64,000 nucleotides of DNA from Mesorhizobium sp. WSM4904 (GCF_029674545.1 NZ_CP121354.1:2613001-2677000), one strand, 5' to 3'; shown: positions 52,228 through 61,455, counted from the stretch's first letter. Notes: generated from the letters alone by a model not told the origin. A program made the numbers and translations.

Positions 52228-53279
52228 TCCTCCAGCGTGCCGGAGCGCGCGTCGGCGCTCTTCTTGTCGCCGGCGAGCTTCAAAAGGTCCTCGCCGGCGC
52301 GGATGATGCGGCGGGAACGCCTGGTCAGGATGAAGCCCGATTGCGGCGCGAACACTCCGGTGTGGCCGCCGACTTCGCCAGGCGCATTGACGATCGTCGC
52401 CAGCCTGTCACCTTTCTTGACGCGGTCGCCGGGCTTGACGTCGTAAAGGATGGCGCCGGCCTTGGGCGAGGGCATCATGTCGATGTTTTCCAATGGCACG
52501 ACGGCGCTGCTGAAACTGCTCGCCTTCGGAACGGAAGCATCCTGAATGACGCCGCGCGTCACCAGCAGGCGGTAGAGGCCTGCGGCATCCGACCCGGCCA
52601 AGGCGGCGTCGACGTCCAGCATGCCGCGATATTCGACCGTGGTGACGACGCGGCGGTCGAAACGCGCGACGCTCGGCGGCACGTTCTGGTAGGGCATGAT
52701 CGAGGCGCCCTCGAAGGTGCCGCTGCTGTCCTCGCTCCACAGCACGACGGCATCGGCGCCCATGGCGGCCGCGCAGTCGGCCATATGCGGCCACAGGCTG
52801 GTGTGGACGTAAAGATAGGCAAGGCCCTCGTCGTCGCAGTGGAGATCGAGCACTATGTCGTTGCCGAGCGAAAGCTCGACGAGCTGGTTCTTCAGCCGGC
52901 GGTCGGCGCCGCCAAGGCTGACGTCCGGCAACAGCTTGGCATCGGGTGCCGCAAGCAGCGGAAAAGAACGATTGAAGTTGGTGCGGGTGCCGAGATTGAA
53001 GCGGCCCTGATGCTCGCCGAAATGATACTGGGCGCGGCCGATCGGATTGGCCCACGGCACCACGGTGACGGCGCCCCTGATGCGGCCTTCCGCTTCCGCC
53101 TTCGCAAGCATCGGCATCAGAGCGTCGATGGCGACGACGCCCGGCAATTCGCCGGCATGGAGCGCCGCCTGCAGATAGGCCCAGGGTGCTGCCTTGTCCG
53201 TGCCGTCGAAGCGGAAAACCGGGAATTCGTATGCAACGCCTTCGCTGTCGCCGGCGATGCGCTCGATCGTCTTTTGCAT
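52224..53279 (-). CDS. Succinylglutamate desuccinylase/aspartoacylase-family protein
   Basis: This 351-residue zinc carboxypeptidase-like protein (M14 AstE/AspA) has metal ligands in AALHAGELPG (His and Glu) and a further His in DIVLDLHCDDEGLAYL. The LGTRTNFNRSFPLL region has the substrate Arg. The C-terminus is a beta domain. It probably removes an acyl group from an amino acid. Length fits AstE relatives. Substrate not fixed. Confidence 0.9.
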   Translation of the reverse strand: MQKTIERIAGDSEGVAYEFPVFRFDGTDKAAPWAYLQAALHAGELPGVVAIDALMPMLAKAEAEGRIRGAVTVVPWANPIGRAQYHFGEHQGRFNLGTRTNFNRSFPLLAAPDAKLLPDVSLGGADRRLKNQLVELSLGNDIVLDLHCDDEGLAYLYVHTSLWPHMADCAAAMGADAVVLWSEDSSGTFEGASIMPYQNVPPSVARFDRRVVTTVEYRGMLDVDAALAGSDAAGLYRLLVTRGVIQDASVPKASSFSSAVVPLENIDMMPSPKAGAILYDVKPGDRVKKGDRLATIVNAPGEVGGHTGVFAPQSGFILTRRSRRIIRAGEDLLKLAGDKKSADARSGTLED

Positions 53280-53447
53280 GAAGTGCCTCCGATGTGAGGC
53301 CAGACATGCATGTTTGCGGTTCGGCTGTCGAGTGGTCCAGCAGCGCCGGGCGTCGGCGCAGCGCAGCCGTTCGGCCGGCTGGGTCCGCAGCGCAGTGCGC
53401 GGTTGAGCGCCAGCGCAGCCCAGCGGCTTGAAGCGGCTTGTCCAGCC

Positions 53448-54824
53448 TCAGGCGAGCGGCTTCAGTTCCTGGGCGATGGTCGGCAGAAGTTCCGAGACAT
53501 TGGGGTGGATGTGCATGGCGCGCGCCAGCGTCGAGATCGGCGCCTTGGCGTACATGAGGTCGAGCACCGAGTGGATCGCCTCGTCGCCGCCCGGGCCGAG
53601 GATCGAGCAGCCGAGGATTTCGCCGGTGTCGGCATCGGCCAGGATCTTCATGAAGCCCTGCGTCTCGCCCTTTTCGACGGCGCGGCCGACACGGGTCATC
53701 GGCCGCTGGCCGACGAGCGCTCGGCGGCCGGATTTCTTCACCGCGGCCTCGGTCATGCCGCAGCGGCCGAGTGGCGGATCGACATAGAGTGCATAGGCCT
53801 CGATGCGGTCGCTCACCCGGCGCGGATCGTTGTCGAGCAGGTTGGCGGCGACGATCTCGTAGTCGTTGTAGGAAGTATGGGTGAAGGCGCCCTTGCCGTT
53901 GCAGTCGCCCATCGCCCAGATTCCGGGCACGCTGGTGCGCAGCTGGTCGTCGACGACGACGTAGCCGCGCTGGTCGACTTCGACGCCGGCCTTGTCGAGG
54001 CCGAGGTCGTCGGTGTTGGGGACGCGGCCCAAGGCCAGCAGCACATGCGAGCCGACCGCCGGCGGCTTGCCGGCGGAGAAGGTCACGGCGATGCCGTTGC
54101 CTATCCTGGCGAAGGCGATGTCGTCGGCGCCGACATGGACGGCAATGCCCTCGTTTTCGAGGATCGACTGGATGGCGGCCGAGACATCCTCGTCCTCGCG
54201 GCCGGTCAGCCGCGGCGCTTTTTCGATCACCGTGACCTCGGAACCGAAACGGCGGAACATCTGCGCGAATTCGAGCGAGATGTAGCTGCCGCCGACGACG
54301 ACGAGATGGCTGGGCAGCACATCGAGATCCATCATCGAGGAATTGGTGAGATAGGGGACGTCGTCGACGCCGGGAAGGTCGGGCACCGATGCGCGCCCGC
54401 CGGTGTTGAGGAAGATTTTTGGCGCGGTCAGCAGATCGTCGCCGACGCGCACGGTGTTGGCGGATACGAAGCGCGCATGACCACGGTAGAGCGTGCATTT
54501 CTCCATGCCCGCGATCCAGGTCTCCAGCCCAGAGCGGGAAGCGCCCGACACCTTGTCCTTGCGCGCCTTGATTGCCTTGTAGTCGACGCCGACCGGGCCG
54601 GAGAGGGTCACGCCATAGTCGGCGGCGCGGCGGGCAAGATGGGCGGCATAGGCGCTCGCCACCATCGTCTTGGTCGGGATGCAGCCGGTGTTGACGCAGG
54701 TGCCGCCGACCAGCTTGCGCTCGATCAGCGCTACGCTCATGCCGGCCGCAGTCAAGCGGCCGGCGAGTGGGGTGCCGGCCTGACCTGCACCGATAATGAT
54801 GGCGTCGAAGACCTTCGCGCTCAT
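53448..54824 (-). CDS. FAD-dependent pyridine nucleotide-disulfide oxidoreductase (MerA/Lpd-like)
   Basis: This 458-residue flavoprotein has the FAD motif IIIGAGQAGTPLAGRL, the redox pair CVNTGC (GGTCVNTGCIPTKTMVASA), the NAD(P) motif VVGGSYISLEFAQMFRRFG and FAD-binding WAMGDCNGKGAF. The C-terminal HIHPNVSELLPT carries the catalytic His of dimer partners. It is like mercuric reductase without the NmerA domain. The true substrate is unclear. The start overlaps the upstream gene by four bases. Confidence 0.92.
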   Translation of the reverse strand: MSAKVFDAIIIGAGQAGTPLAGRLTAAGMSVALIERKLVGGTCVNTGCIPTKTMVASAYAAHLARRAADYGVTLSGPVGVDYKAIKARKDKVSGASRSGLETWIAGMEKCTLYRGHARFVSANTVRVGDDLLTAPKIFLNTGGRASVPDLPGVDDVPYLTNSSMMDLDVLPSHLVVVGGSYISLEFAQMFRRFGSEVTVIEKAPRLTGREDEDVSAAIQSILENEGIAVHVGADDIAFARIGNGIAVTFSAGKPPAVGSHVLLALGRVPNTDDLGLDKAGVEVDQRGYVVVDDQLRTSVPGIWAMGDCNGKGAFTHTSYNDYEIVAANLLDNDPRRVSDRIEAYALYVDPPLGRCGMTEAAVKKSGRRALVGQRPMTRVGRAVEKGETQGFMKILADADTGEILGCSILGPGGDEAIHSVLDLMYAKAPISTLARAMHIHPNVSELLPTIAQELKPLA

Positions 54825-55282
54825 GCGACCGCCGCCACGATAAGCAGGCCGCCGATGATCGCGACCGCGTCCTCGATGAAGGCTGCGGGTGGGTCCTTGC
54901 CGAACGCGGCTGCCAGTCTCGAACGGGCTTCCGCGCCGCCCAGCGTGCCGATGACCGCGCCGATCGCGCCAGCAATGAGGCCGCCGATGGTCGCGCCGGC
55001 GGTCGCGCCGATCACCGCGCCGGTGAAGGCGCCGATGACGATGCGGGCGCCGAACTGCTGCGGCACCTTGCGGCTCGGCGTCGACGGCAACTGGTCGGTG
55101 ACGAGCTCGACGATCGCCAGGATGGTGAAGATGCCGACAGCGATCCAATGGCCCATGAAGCTCGCCCAGGTGCCGGCGACCGGCAGCCAGCCGAGCCAAG
55201 CACCCCACGCGACTGTCGCCGGCGCCGTCATGGCGCGTAGGCCGGCAACCCCGCCAATCAGCAATGCAAGAATGTAAAGCAT
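54821..55282 (-). CDS. Small membrane protein (DUF4126-like)
   Basis: This 153-residue protein has four hydrophobic segments, including LYILALLIGGVAGLRAMTAP and a glycine-rich GAFTGAVIGATAGATIGGLIAGAIGAVIGTLGG. The pattern resembles the DUF4126 family of small integral membrane proteins. The start at 55282 follows GAGGGGG. It overlaps the flavoprotein start by four bases, so they share a transcript. Function unknown. Confidence 0.85.
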   Translation of the reverse strand: MLYILALLIGGVAGLRAMTAPATVAWGAWLGWLPVAGTWASFMGHWIAVGIFTILAIVELVTDQLPSTPSRKVPQQFGARIVIGAFTGAVIGATAGATIGGLIAGAIGAVIGTLGGAEARSRLAAAFGKDPPAAFIEDAVAIIGGLLIVAAVA

Positions 55283-55365
55283 GATCGACCCCCTCAAATC
55301 CGGGACCTCGCACGGCCCCGAGACGTAAGGCTAGCATAGGCCGGGCTTTTGGCCACGGCTTTTCC

Positions 55366-55470
55366 CTAAAGCGCGTGGCGATCTTTCAGGTTCGCTCCAT
55401 GCGCTTTAGGTTTTTTGATTTTACGCATGTCTCCGAAACCGGTTCCCACTTTCGGGAGACATGTTTCAGG
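55366..55470. repeat. Dispersed two-hairpin intergenic repeat, copy 7
   Basis: Module I: AAAGCGCGTGGCGATC ... ATGCGCTTTAGG, pairing AAAGCGC with GCGCTTT. Module II: ACGCATGTCTCCGAAACCGG ... CGGGAGACATG in outline, where the core is GAAACCGG rather than AAAACCGCTGCGC. It lies upstream of the acetyltransferase pseudogene. Confidence 0.8.
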
Positions 55471-55513
55471 GGCGAATTGTGCTTTGGCAGCAGGCAGCAT
55501 CGGAGGAGCGGCC

Positions 55514-56069
55514 ATGACGACAAGCGAGCGCATGAAGATGGCGGCGGGCGAATGGTACACTTGCCTCGACGCGGAGCTGGAGGCCATGCGCGTCGCCGCG
55601 CGCGACGCGGTGTTCGAGCACAACGGCCTGTCGCCCCGGCAGCGCGGCGACATAGGCCCGGCCTTGCGGGCGCTGCTGGGCGGCGCGGGCGAGGGCGCGC
55701 ATCGAGAGAGGATTCCACTGCGCCTACGGCTTCAACCTGTTCCTCGGCGATGGCGTCTTCCTCAACACAGGCTGCACCATTCTCGATACCGCGCCGGTGC
55801 GCATCGGCAAGGGAGCCATGCTTGGTCCCAACGTGCAGATCTACTGCGCCGAGCATCATCGGGAGGCCGCTGGGCGGCTTGCCGGACTGGAGATCGCCAA
55901 ACCGGTGACGATCGGCGACAATGCCTGGATCGGCGGCAGCGCGGTGATCCTCGCCGGCATCAGCATCGGCGAAGGCGCCATCGTCGGAGCGGGCGCGGTG
56001 GTGACGCACGACGTGCCGGCCAACATGACAGTGGTCGGCAACCCGGCGCGGGTCGTTACAAGAGGCTGA
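55514..56069 (+). pseudogene. Maltose/nodulation-type O-acetyltransferase broken by a one-base frameshift
   Basis: The ATG at 55514 with GGAGGAG upstream opens a frame that reads the expected N-terminus (MTTSERMKMAAGEWYTCLDAELEAMRVAARDAVFEH). After GGAGEGA the frame shifts. From there the +1 frame reads IERGFHCAYGFNLFLGDGVFLNTGCTILDTAPVRIGKGAMLGPNVQIYCAEHH and on to NPARVVTRG. Removing one base from the GCGCGC at 55695-55700 would restore the full left-handed beta-helix enzyme. The damage may be real or a sequencing error. Confidence 0.82.
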
Positions 56070-57054
56070 GTGCGTCCGATACCTGAGCGCTTCGAGAGAA
56101 CTCGCGCCGATATTGCATCGGCGAGGTCCTGAGCCGCGCGGCGAAATGCTGCCGCAGCGAAGTGGCGCTGCCGAAGCCGGCCTCGAAGGCCACCATATCC
56201 ATCGACTTGTCCGTCTGTTCCAGCAGCCGCTGCGCCAGCGCCACGCGCTGGCCGGCCAGCCAGTCGCCGAAGCTGGTGCCGGTCGACTTCTGGAAGCGGC
56301 GCGTGAAGGTGCGGCGGGTAAGGCCCGCTGCTTCGGCGACGCTGTCCAGGCTGTGCGCGTCGCCGAGCGTCGCCCGCACCTCGTCCAAGGCCTTGGCGAA
56401 GCGGTCGGCGGTCGGCGTCGGCGCGAGCGGGCGTTCGATGAACTGGGCCTGTCCGCCTTGCCGATGCGGCGAAAGCACGACGTGGCGGGCAAGCCGAAGC
56501 GCCGCCTCGGCGCCATAGCGGGCGCGCACGATGTGCAGGCAGCAGTCCAGCCCGGCGGCGACGCCGGCTGAGGTGACGATGTCGCCGTCGTCGACATAGA
56601 GCACGTCGGCGTCGACGGCGATATCGGGATGAAGGGTCTTGAGCTGATCTGTATAGGCCCAGTGCGTGGTCGCCTTGCGTCCCGCCAGCAGTCCGGCGGC
56701 GGCAATGGCGAAGGTGCCGAGGCACAGGCCCACGATCAGCGCGCCACGTTCGTGTGCCCGTTCGAGCGCATCCTTGAGCGGAGCGGCCAGAGGCGCGTCG
56801 AGATCCTTCCAGCTGGGGATGATGACGATGTCGGCTTCGTCGAGCGCCGAAAGATCATGCGGGACCGAGATGGTCAAACCGGCATCGGTATGAATTGGCC
56901 CTTGTTCGGCCGCGCAAACACGGAAGTCGAAGCGCGGCAGGCCGAGCTTGGTACGGTCCGCGCCGAAAACCAGGCATGGCACGGAAAGATGAAAGGGGCT
57001 GATGCCGTCGAATGCGACGGCGGCGATGATCGGATTGTGCATGGCAGACACCAT
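56056..57054 (-). CDS. GlxA-type transcriptional regulator (DJ-1/PfpI domain plus AraC domain)
   Basis: This 332-residue protein has an N-terminal DJ-1/PfpI-like domain (IIAAVAFDGISPFHLSVPCLVFG; IVGLCLGTFAIAAAGLL keeps the nucleophile-elbow Cys) and an AraC helix-turn-helix domain (LGDAHSLDSVAEAAGLTRRTFTRRFQKSTGTSFGDWLAGQRVALAQRLLEQT). The start is ambiguous; ATGs at 57054 and 57042 lack strong ribosome sites. It is divergent from a cysteine hydrolase, which is probably its target. Its 3' end overlaps the acetyltransferase end by 14 bases. Confidence 0.9.
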   Translation of the reverse strand: MVSAMHNPIIAAVAFDGISPFHLSVPCLVFGADRTKLGLPRFDFRVCAAEQGPIHTDAGLTISVPHDLSALDEADIVIIPSWKDLDAPLAAPLKDALERAHERGALIVGLCLGTFAIAAAGLLAGRKATTHWAYTDQLKTLHPDIAVDADVLYVDDGDIVTSAGVAAGLDCCLHIVRARYGAEAALRLARHVVLSPHRQGGQAQFIERPLAPTPTADRFAKALDEVRATLGDAHSLDSVAEAAGLTRRTFTRRFQKSTGTSFGDWLAGQRVALAQRLLEQTDKSMDMVAFEAGFGSATSLRQHFAARLRTSPMQYRREFSRSAQVSDALSLL

Positions 57055-57168
57055 TGGGTTGCGGCAACAGTGTCCCAATTCTTTCGAATAATGTCAACTG
57101 GGCCACTTTCTGCGAGTGGATATCCGGCCTAGCTTTGCGCCCATCAACCCGTTCGAAAGGAAAAAGCC

Positions 57169-57810
57169 ATGTCAGCATCAGCCACCCAGCCGCGCCGCGC
57201 GCTCGTCGTCGTCGATGTCCAGAACGACTATGACGGCTGCAATCTCGCCATCCAGCATCCGCCCTTCGCCGACAGCGTCGCCAATGTGGCGCGCGCCATG
57301 GACGCCGCCACTGCTGCCGGCATCAAGATCGTCGTCGTCAAGCAGATGGCGCCGGAATCAGCGCCGTTCTTTGCCAAGGGCAGTCATGGCGGCGAATTGC
57401 ATCCCGAGATCGCGAGGCGCACGCGCGACCATTATGTCGAAAAGACGCTGCCTTCCGCCTTCACCGGCACGGACCTCGAGGACTGGCTGCGCGCCAACCA
57501 CATCGATACGATCGCGGTCGTCGGCTACATGACGCATAATTGCGATCTGTCGACCATCATCCATGCCGTGCACATGGGCTTTGCCGTCGAATTCCTCTCG
57601 GACGCCAGCGGTTCGGTGCCTTACGCCAACAGCGCCGGCCACGCGTCAGCCGAGGATATCCATCGGGTGGTGAGCGTCGTGCTGCAGTCGCGCTTCGCCG
57701 CCGTGCTGAAGACCGCCGAATGGATCGATTGCCTGAAGACCGGCCCCCTGCCGGAACGTGACACCATCTATGCGTCCAACCAGCGGGCGCTGGCACGCAA
57801 CGCCGCCTAA
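57169..57810 (+). CDS. Cysteine hydrolase (isochorismatase/nicotinamidase superfamily)
   Basis: This 213-residue enzyme has the triad D16 (VVDVQNDY), K92 and C125 (VVGYMTHNCDLSTI). The cis-peptide GYM is in place. It may hydrolyse an amide or imide. It is divergent from the GlxA-type regulator 114 bases away, a recurring arrangement. AAAGGAAAAAGCC precedes the ATG. Confidence 0.93.
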   Translation: MSASATQPRRALVVVDVQNDYDGCNLAIQHPPFADSVANVARAMDAATAAGIKIVVVKQMAPESAPFFAKGSHGGELHPEIARRTRDHYVEKTLPSAFTGTDLEDWLRANHIDTIAVVGYMTHNCDLSTIIHAVHMGFAVEFLSDASGSVPYANSAGHASAEDIHRVVSVVLQSRFAAVLKTAEWIDCLKTGPLPERDTIYASNQRALARNAA

Positions 57811-57891
57811 AGCGCGTCGCGATCTTTCAGATTCGCGCCATGCGCTTTAGGTTTCCGATTTGACGCATGTCTTTGTCCCGAAACCGGTTCA
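57807..57891. repeat. Dispersed two-hairpin intergenic repeat, copy 8
   Basis: Module I: AAAGCGCGTCGCGATC ... CCATGCGCTTTAGG (AAAGCGC/GCGCTTT stem), then a module II 5' part, GACGCATGTC, TTTGTCCCGAAACCGG. The right arm of module II is missing, so this copy is truncated. It follows the hydrolase stop at once. Confidence 0.78.
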
Positions 57892-58030
57892 GCAACAGGC
57901 GCCGCGGCGATGCGGCGCCTGTTGCTTTGGCATGAAAATTCATGAGGCGCGTGACCCACTTCACAGAAGTCCAGCCGGCACTTCCAGAGAGTGATGCCGC
58001 ATTGGTAAGCGCGGTTGGCCGGGGGCTGGA

Positions 58031-58246
58031 TTGGAAGCGCGCATTGCACGAACCGTGGTTGTCCTGACGCTTGCCGTCGGAGCCGCGCTGTTGCCGTGGC
58101 CCGCCTTCGCGCAAGTTCCTCCACACGCGCCAGGGACCATCTGCTTCACCCAGTTCTTTTGGTGCTGGGCGCAGCCGCCCGGGCCTCCCGGATATCCATG
58201 CGGGTGCCCGTCGCAATATGGCTACGTGCCCGGGGTTCTGGGCTAG
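58031..58246 (+). CDS. Small secreted Cys/Pro-rich protein
   Basis: This 71-residue ORF starts with TTG at 58031 (GGGGG upstream). It has a clear signal peptide (ARTVVVLTLAVGAALLPWPAFA|Q) and a short mature part with four cysteines and many Pro, Gly and aromatic residues (ICFTQFFWCWAQPPGPPGYPCGCPSQYGY). It has no relative I recognise. It is 27 bases before the next gene and may share its transcript. The non-ATG start and small size keep confidence moderate. Confidence 0.55.
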   Translation: MEARIARTVVVLTLAVGAALLPWPAFAQVPPHAPGTICFTQFFWCWAQPPGPPGYPCGCPSQYGYVPGVLG

Positions 58247-58273
58247 CGACGCGATGAGTGAGAGCCGACGTCG

Positions 58274-59593
58274 ATGACCGCTCCTGTTGATCCTCTTGTG
58301 ACCGGGCTGCTGAAAGACGCGAAGCTGGTGGCGGACTATGGTCGCTATGGGGTCTTCAAGGACAATTCGCTGTTCGCGGCCATTGGCGATGCCGAGAAGC
58401 TTGGCGATGTGACGGCCAGCCAGCCGGCGGTGGTCAATCTCCAGAAGGTCTTGAACGACTGTTCGGGTGTCGTGCCGTTTTCCACGCTGGCGGCACTTCG
58501 TTCCGGGTGGTCGCCTGGCGACACTTCGCGCAGGGCCGCGATAGCAACCTATTTGCTGGTGGCGCTGTCGGTGATCCTGATGGTGATCACAGGCAAGATG
58601 ACATATGTCTACAACAGGGGCGTCTACTTGAGCGCCGAGCTGCAAGACATAAACAAGGACAATTTCAGCGTTCGCTTCGGCCAGGCGGTGCGCCAGGTCT
58701 GGACGACGCAGAAGCAATTGCGATCGGCCGCATCGGGCGGCCTGTCGCAAAGCGACATAAATCTTCTTGAGGATGTCTACTACAACGCCGAGGACAGCCT
58801 TCATTTGCTCGACCAGCGGTTCGTCACCCTTTGGGCGAATTCCCAAAGCTTCATGACCCGAGAGGCGCGTTTCCCGATCTGGGGGATGCAATCGGCCTAT
58901 TGCAAGGTGCAGTCGCTGGTAACCGCGGGCGCGGCGGGCAATGGTGGTCAGACCTACGATCCGCAGCAGGCGATCACAAACCAGCTTTGCAATCAGGAGG
59001 TGGCGTCGGCAAAGTCGGAATATGCGGGACCGGTGGGCGGGGCACCGGGAGGGGGAAATCCAGCTTGCGCGCAACCCGGCACTCCCGCTGGCAAGGAGCC
59101 TGGCGGCGCCGCGTCGGCAGGCGCAAGCCCCAAGCTCGATGCGAACAGCGAGTATGAGGAGGCCACCCGCAGTCTTCAGTGCAGCGGCGTGATCACCCTT
59201 ACCCCCAGTTCAATTTACATGATGACCGCGCAGATAGGAGGCCTCAACGCCGTCTTGAGCCCCTATGCGCTCTGGATACTGCCGGCACTTTACGGAAGCC
59301 TGGGCGCCATCATGTTTCACATGCGCATGATCCTGAACCCGCTGCTGCCTAACCCGACATTGGCGCGACTGGTTCACAGGGTCGTCCTGGGAGCGCTGGC
59401 GGGCATGGTGCTGGCCTGGTTCTTGGGGCCTGACACGAAGCTTGGCGGTCAGGCTTCAGCGATAGGCTTCAGCCTGTTCACCTTCGCCTTCCTGTTCGGC
59501 TTCAGCCTGGATATCTTCTTCACCCTCCTCGACCAGTTCGTCAGCACGTCGGTCGCAGGCATCAAGAAGTTCGGTTCCTCGACGGCGGCTTGA
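58274..59593 (+). CDS. Large membrane protein of unknown function
   Basis: This 439-residue protein has a 90-residue cytosolic N-terminus, one membrane helix near residue 90 (AAIATYLLVALSVILMVITGKM), a central soluble domain with ELQDINKDNFSVRFGQAVRQVW, and four C-terminal helices (LSPYALWILPALYGSLGAIMF; VVLGALAGMVLAWFLG; IGFSLFTFAFLFGFSLDIFFTLL). A Gly/Pro-rich linker (PVGGAPGGGNPACAQPG) precedes them. The start is ATG 58274. I do not recognise the family. A G-rich terminator follows on the minus side. Confidence 0.82.
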   Translation: MTAPVDPLVTGLLKDAKLVADYGRYGVFKDNSLFAAIGDAEKLGDVTASQPAVVNLQKVLNDCSGVVPFSTLAALRSGWSPGDTSRRAAIATYLLVALSVILMVITGKMTYVYNRGVYLSAELQDINKDNFSVRFGQAVRQVWTTQKQLRSAASGGLSQSDINLLEDVYYNAEDSLHLLDQRFVTLWANSQSFMTREARFPIWGMQSAYCKVQSLVTAGAAGNGGQTYDPQQAITNQLCNQEVASAKSEYAGPVGGAPGGGNPACAQPGTPAGKEPGGAASAGASPKLDANSEYEEATRSLQCSGVITLTPSSIYMMTAQIGGLNAVLSPYALWILPALYGSLGAIMFHMRMILNPLLPNPTLARLVHRVVLGALAGMVLAWFLGPDTKLGGQASAIGFSLFTFAFLFGFSLDIFFTLLDQFVSTSVAGIKKFGSSTAA

Positions 59594-59608
59594 GGAATCC
59601 GGGCAAGC

Positions 59609-59640
59609 AAAAAGGGCGCCGCGGCAGCGCGGCGCCCTTG
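59609..59640 (-). terminator. fhs terminator
   Basis: GGGCGCCGCG at 59614-59623 pairs with CGCGGCGCCC at 59628-59637 around GCAG. The minus strand has TTTTT after the stem (plus AAAAA at 59609-59613), so it ends the fhs transcript; it also stops the converging plus-strand gene. Confidence 0.9.
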
Positions 59641-59663
59641 GTCATTCTCAGCTCGAAGAATGT

Positions 59664-61343
59664 TTAGAACAGACCCTCGATCTGACCCTGTTCGTTGAGG
59701 AAGATCTTTTCCGAGGACGGCGCCTTGGGCAGGCCCGGCATGGTCATGATCTCGCCGCAGATGATGACGACGAAGCCGGCGCCGGCCGAAAGCCTCACCT
59801 CGCGCACCGGCACGGTGTGGCCGGTCGGCGCGCCGCGCAGGTTCGGGTCGGTCGAGAAAGAGTACTGTGTCTTGGCCATGCAGACCGGCAGGTTGCCGTA
59901 GCCGGCCTGCTCCCAGGCATGCAGCTGGTCGCGGATCGACTTGTCGGCGATCGCCTCGTCGCCGCGGTAGATGCGCTTGACGATGGTGTTGACCTTCTCG
60001 AACAACGGCATCTCATCGGGATAGAGCGGCGAGAACTGCGAGGCGCCGGATTCGGCGATCTCGACCACCTTCCTCGCCAAATCCTCGATGCCGGCGGAGC
60101 CTTGCGCCCAGTGCCTGCACAGGATCGCCTCGGCGCCCTGCGCCTTGACGAAGTCCTTCATCGCCTGGATCTCGGCCTCGGTGTCGGTGGTGAAGTGGTT
60201 GATCGCGACCACCGCCGGCACGCCGAACTGCTTCACGTTCTCGATGTGGCGGCCGAGGTTGAGGCAGCCCTTCTTGACCGCCTCGATGTTCTCCTTGCCG
60301 AGGTCTTCCTTCTTGACGCCGCCATTCATCTTCATGGCTCGCACGGTGGCGACGATGACGGCGGCGGCCGGCTTGAGGCCTGCCTTACGGCACTTGATGT
60401 CGAAGAATTTTTCGGCGCCGAGGTCGGCGCCGAAGCCGGCTTCGGTGACGACATAGTCGGCAAGCTTGAGCGCCGTCGTGGTGGCGACGACCGAGTTGCA
60501 GCCATGCGCGATGTTGGCGAACGGACCGCCATGCACGAAGGCCGGGTTGTTCTCAAGGGTCTGCACCAGGTTGGGCTGGATGGCGTCCTTCAGAAGCACG
60601 GCCATGGCGCCGTCGGCCTTGAGGTCGCGGGCATAGACTGGCGACTTGTCACGGCGGTAGGCGACGATGATGTCGCCGAGACGCTTCTCGAGGTCCTTGA
60701 GGTCGGTGGCCAGGCACAGGATCGCCATCACTTCCGAGGCGACGGTTATGTCGAAGCCTGCCTCGCGCGGGAAGCCGTTGGCGACGCCGCCCAGCGAGCA
60801 GATGATCTCGCGCAGCGCCCGGTCGTTCATGTCCATGACGCGGCGCCAGGCCACGCGGCGGATGTCGATGCCGAGCTCGTTGCCCCAATAGATGTGGTTG
60901 TCGATCAGCGCCGAAAGCAGGTTATGGGCGGTGGTGATGGCGTGGAAATCGCCGGTGAAGTGGAGGTTCATGTCGTCCATCGGCACCACCTGGGCGAGGC
61001 CGCCGCCGGCCGCTCCGCCCTTCATGCCGAAGTTCGGGCCGAGCGAGGCTTCGCGGATGCACACGACTGCCTTCTTGCCGATGCGGTTCAGGCCGTCGCC
61101 GAGGCCGACCGTGGTGGTCGTCTTGCCTTCGCCGGCGGGAGTGGGGTTGATGGCGGTGACCAGGATCAGCTTGCCGTCCTTGTTACCCTTCACCGACTTG
61201 ATGAACTCGGCCGAGATCTTCGCCTTGTCGTGGCCATAGGGCAGCAGGTGCTCGTACGGGATGCCGATCTTGGCGCCGATCTCCTGGATCGGTTTCTTGT
61301 TAGCGGCGCGCGCGATCTCGATATCGGACTTCACTTCGGCCAT
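59664..61343 (-). CDS. fhs: Formate-tetrahydrofolate ligase
   Basis: This 559-residue enzyme makes 10-formyl-tetrahydrofolate from formate, ATP and THF. The nucleotide loop [14 protein letters not shown] and the motif [23 protein letters not shown] are complete, as are [24 protein letters not shown] and [21 protein letters not shown]. The length is normal. The start at 61343 is preceded by GAGGAAA-like purines. A promoter and inverted repeat lie upstream. It feeds purine and serine one-carbon units. Confidence 0.97.
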   Translation of the reverse strand: MAEVKSDIEIARAANKKPIQEIGAKIGIPYEHLLPYGHDKAKISAEFIKSVKGNKDGKLILVTAINPTPAGEGKTTTTVGLGDGLNRIGKKAVVCIREASLGPNFGMKGGAAGGGLAQVVPMDDMNLHFTGDFHAITTAHNLLSALIDNHIYWGNELGIDIRRVAWRRVMDMNDRALREIICSLGGVANGFPREAGFDITVASEVMAILCLATDLKDLEKRLGDIIVAYRRDKSPVYARDLKADGAMAVLLKDAIQPNLVQTLENNPAFVHGGPFANIAHGCNSVVATTTALKLADYVVTEAGFGADLGAEKFFDIKCRKAGLKPAAAVIVATVRAMKMNGGVKKEDLGKENIEAVKKGCLNLGRHIENVKQFGVPAVVAINHFTTDTEAEIQAMKDFVKAQGAEAILCRHWAQGSAGIEDLARKVVEIAESGASQFSPLYPDEMPLFEKVNTIVKRIYRGDEAIADKSIRDQLHAWEQAGYGNLPVCMAKTQYSFSTDPNLRGAPTGHTVPVREVRLSAGAGFVVIICGEIMTMPGLPKAPSSEKIFLNEQGQIEGLF

Positions 61344-61381
61344 GACGGCTTTCCTCTGAAATGAGCGGTGGAGGGGAGGGC

Positions 61382-61402
61382 TTCGATCGCTGCATGATCG
61401 AA
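61382..61402 (-). promoter_or_regulatory. Inverted repeat in the fhs 5' leader
   Basis: TTCGATC at 61382-61388 pairs with GATCGAA at 61396-61402, with a 7-base loop. It lies between the promoter and the fhs start and could be an operator or an mRNA hairpin. Confidence 0.45.
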
Positions 61403-61426
61403 ACGCCGCCCGGACGCAAGGGCATG

Positions 61427-61455
61427 TTCTAACCCTCTCGCTGTCACGGCGTCAA
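61427..61455 (-). promoter_or_regulatory. Predicted sigma70 promoter of fhs
   Basis: On the minus strand, TTGACG (plus 61450-61455) and TTAGAA (plus 61427-61432) are 17 bases apart, close to the sigma70 consensus. Transcription would begin about 80 bases before the fhs start. Confidence 0.55.

Noticed and set aside
52408..54975. 855-codon minus-strand frame across three genes
   Set aside because: It is an out-of-frame reading of the aspartoacylase-like and flavoprotein genes, rich in Arg and Pro.
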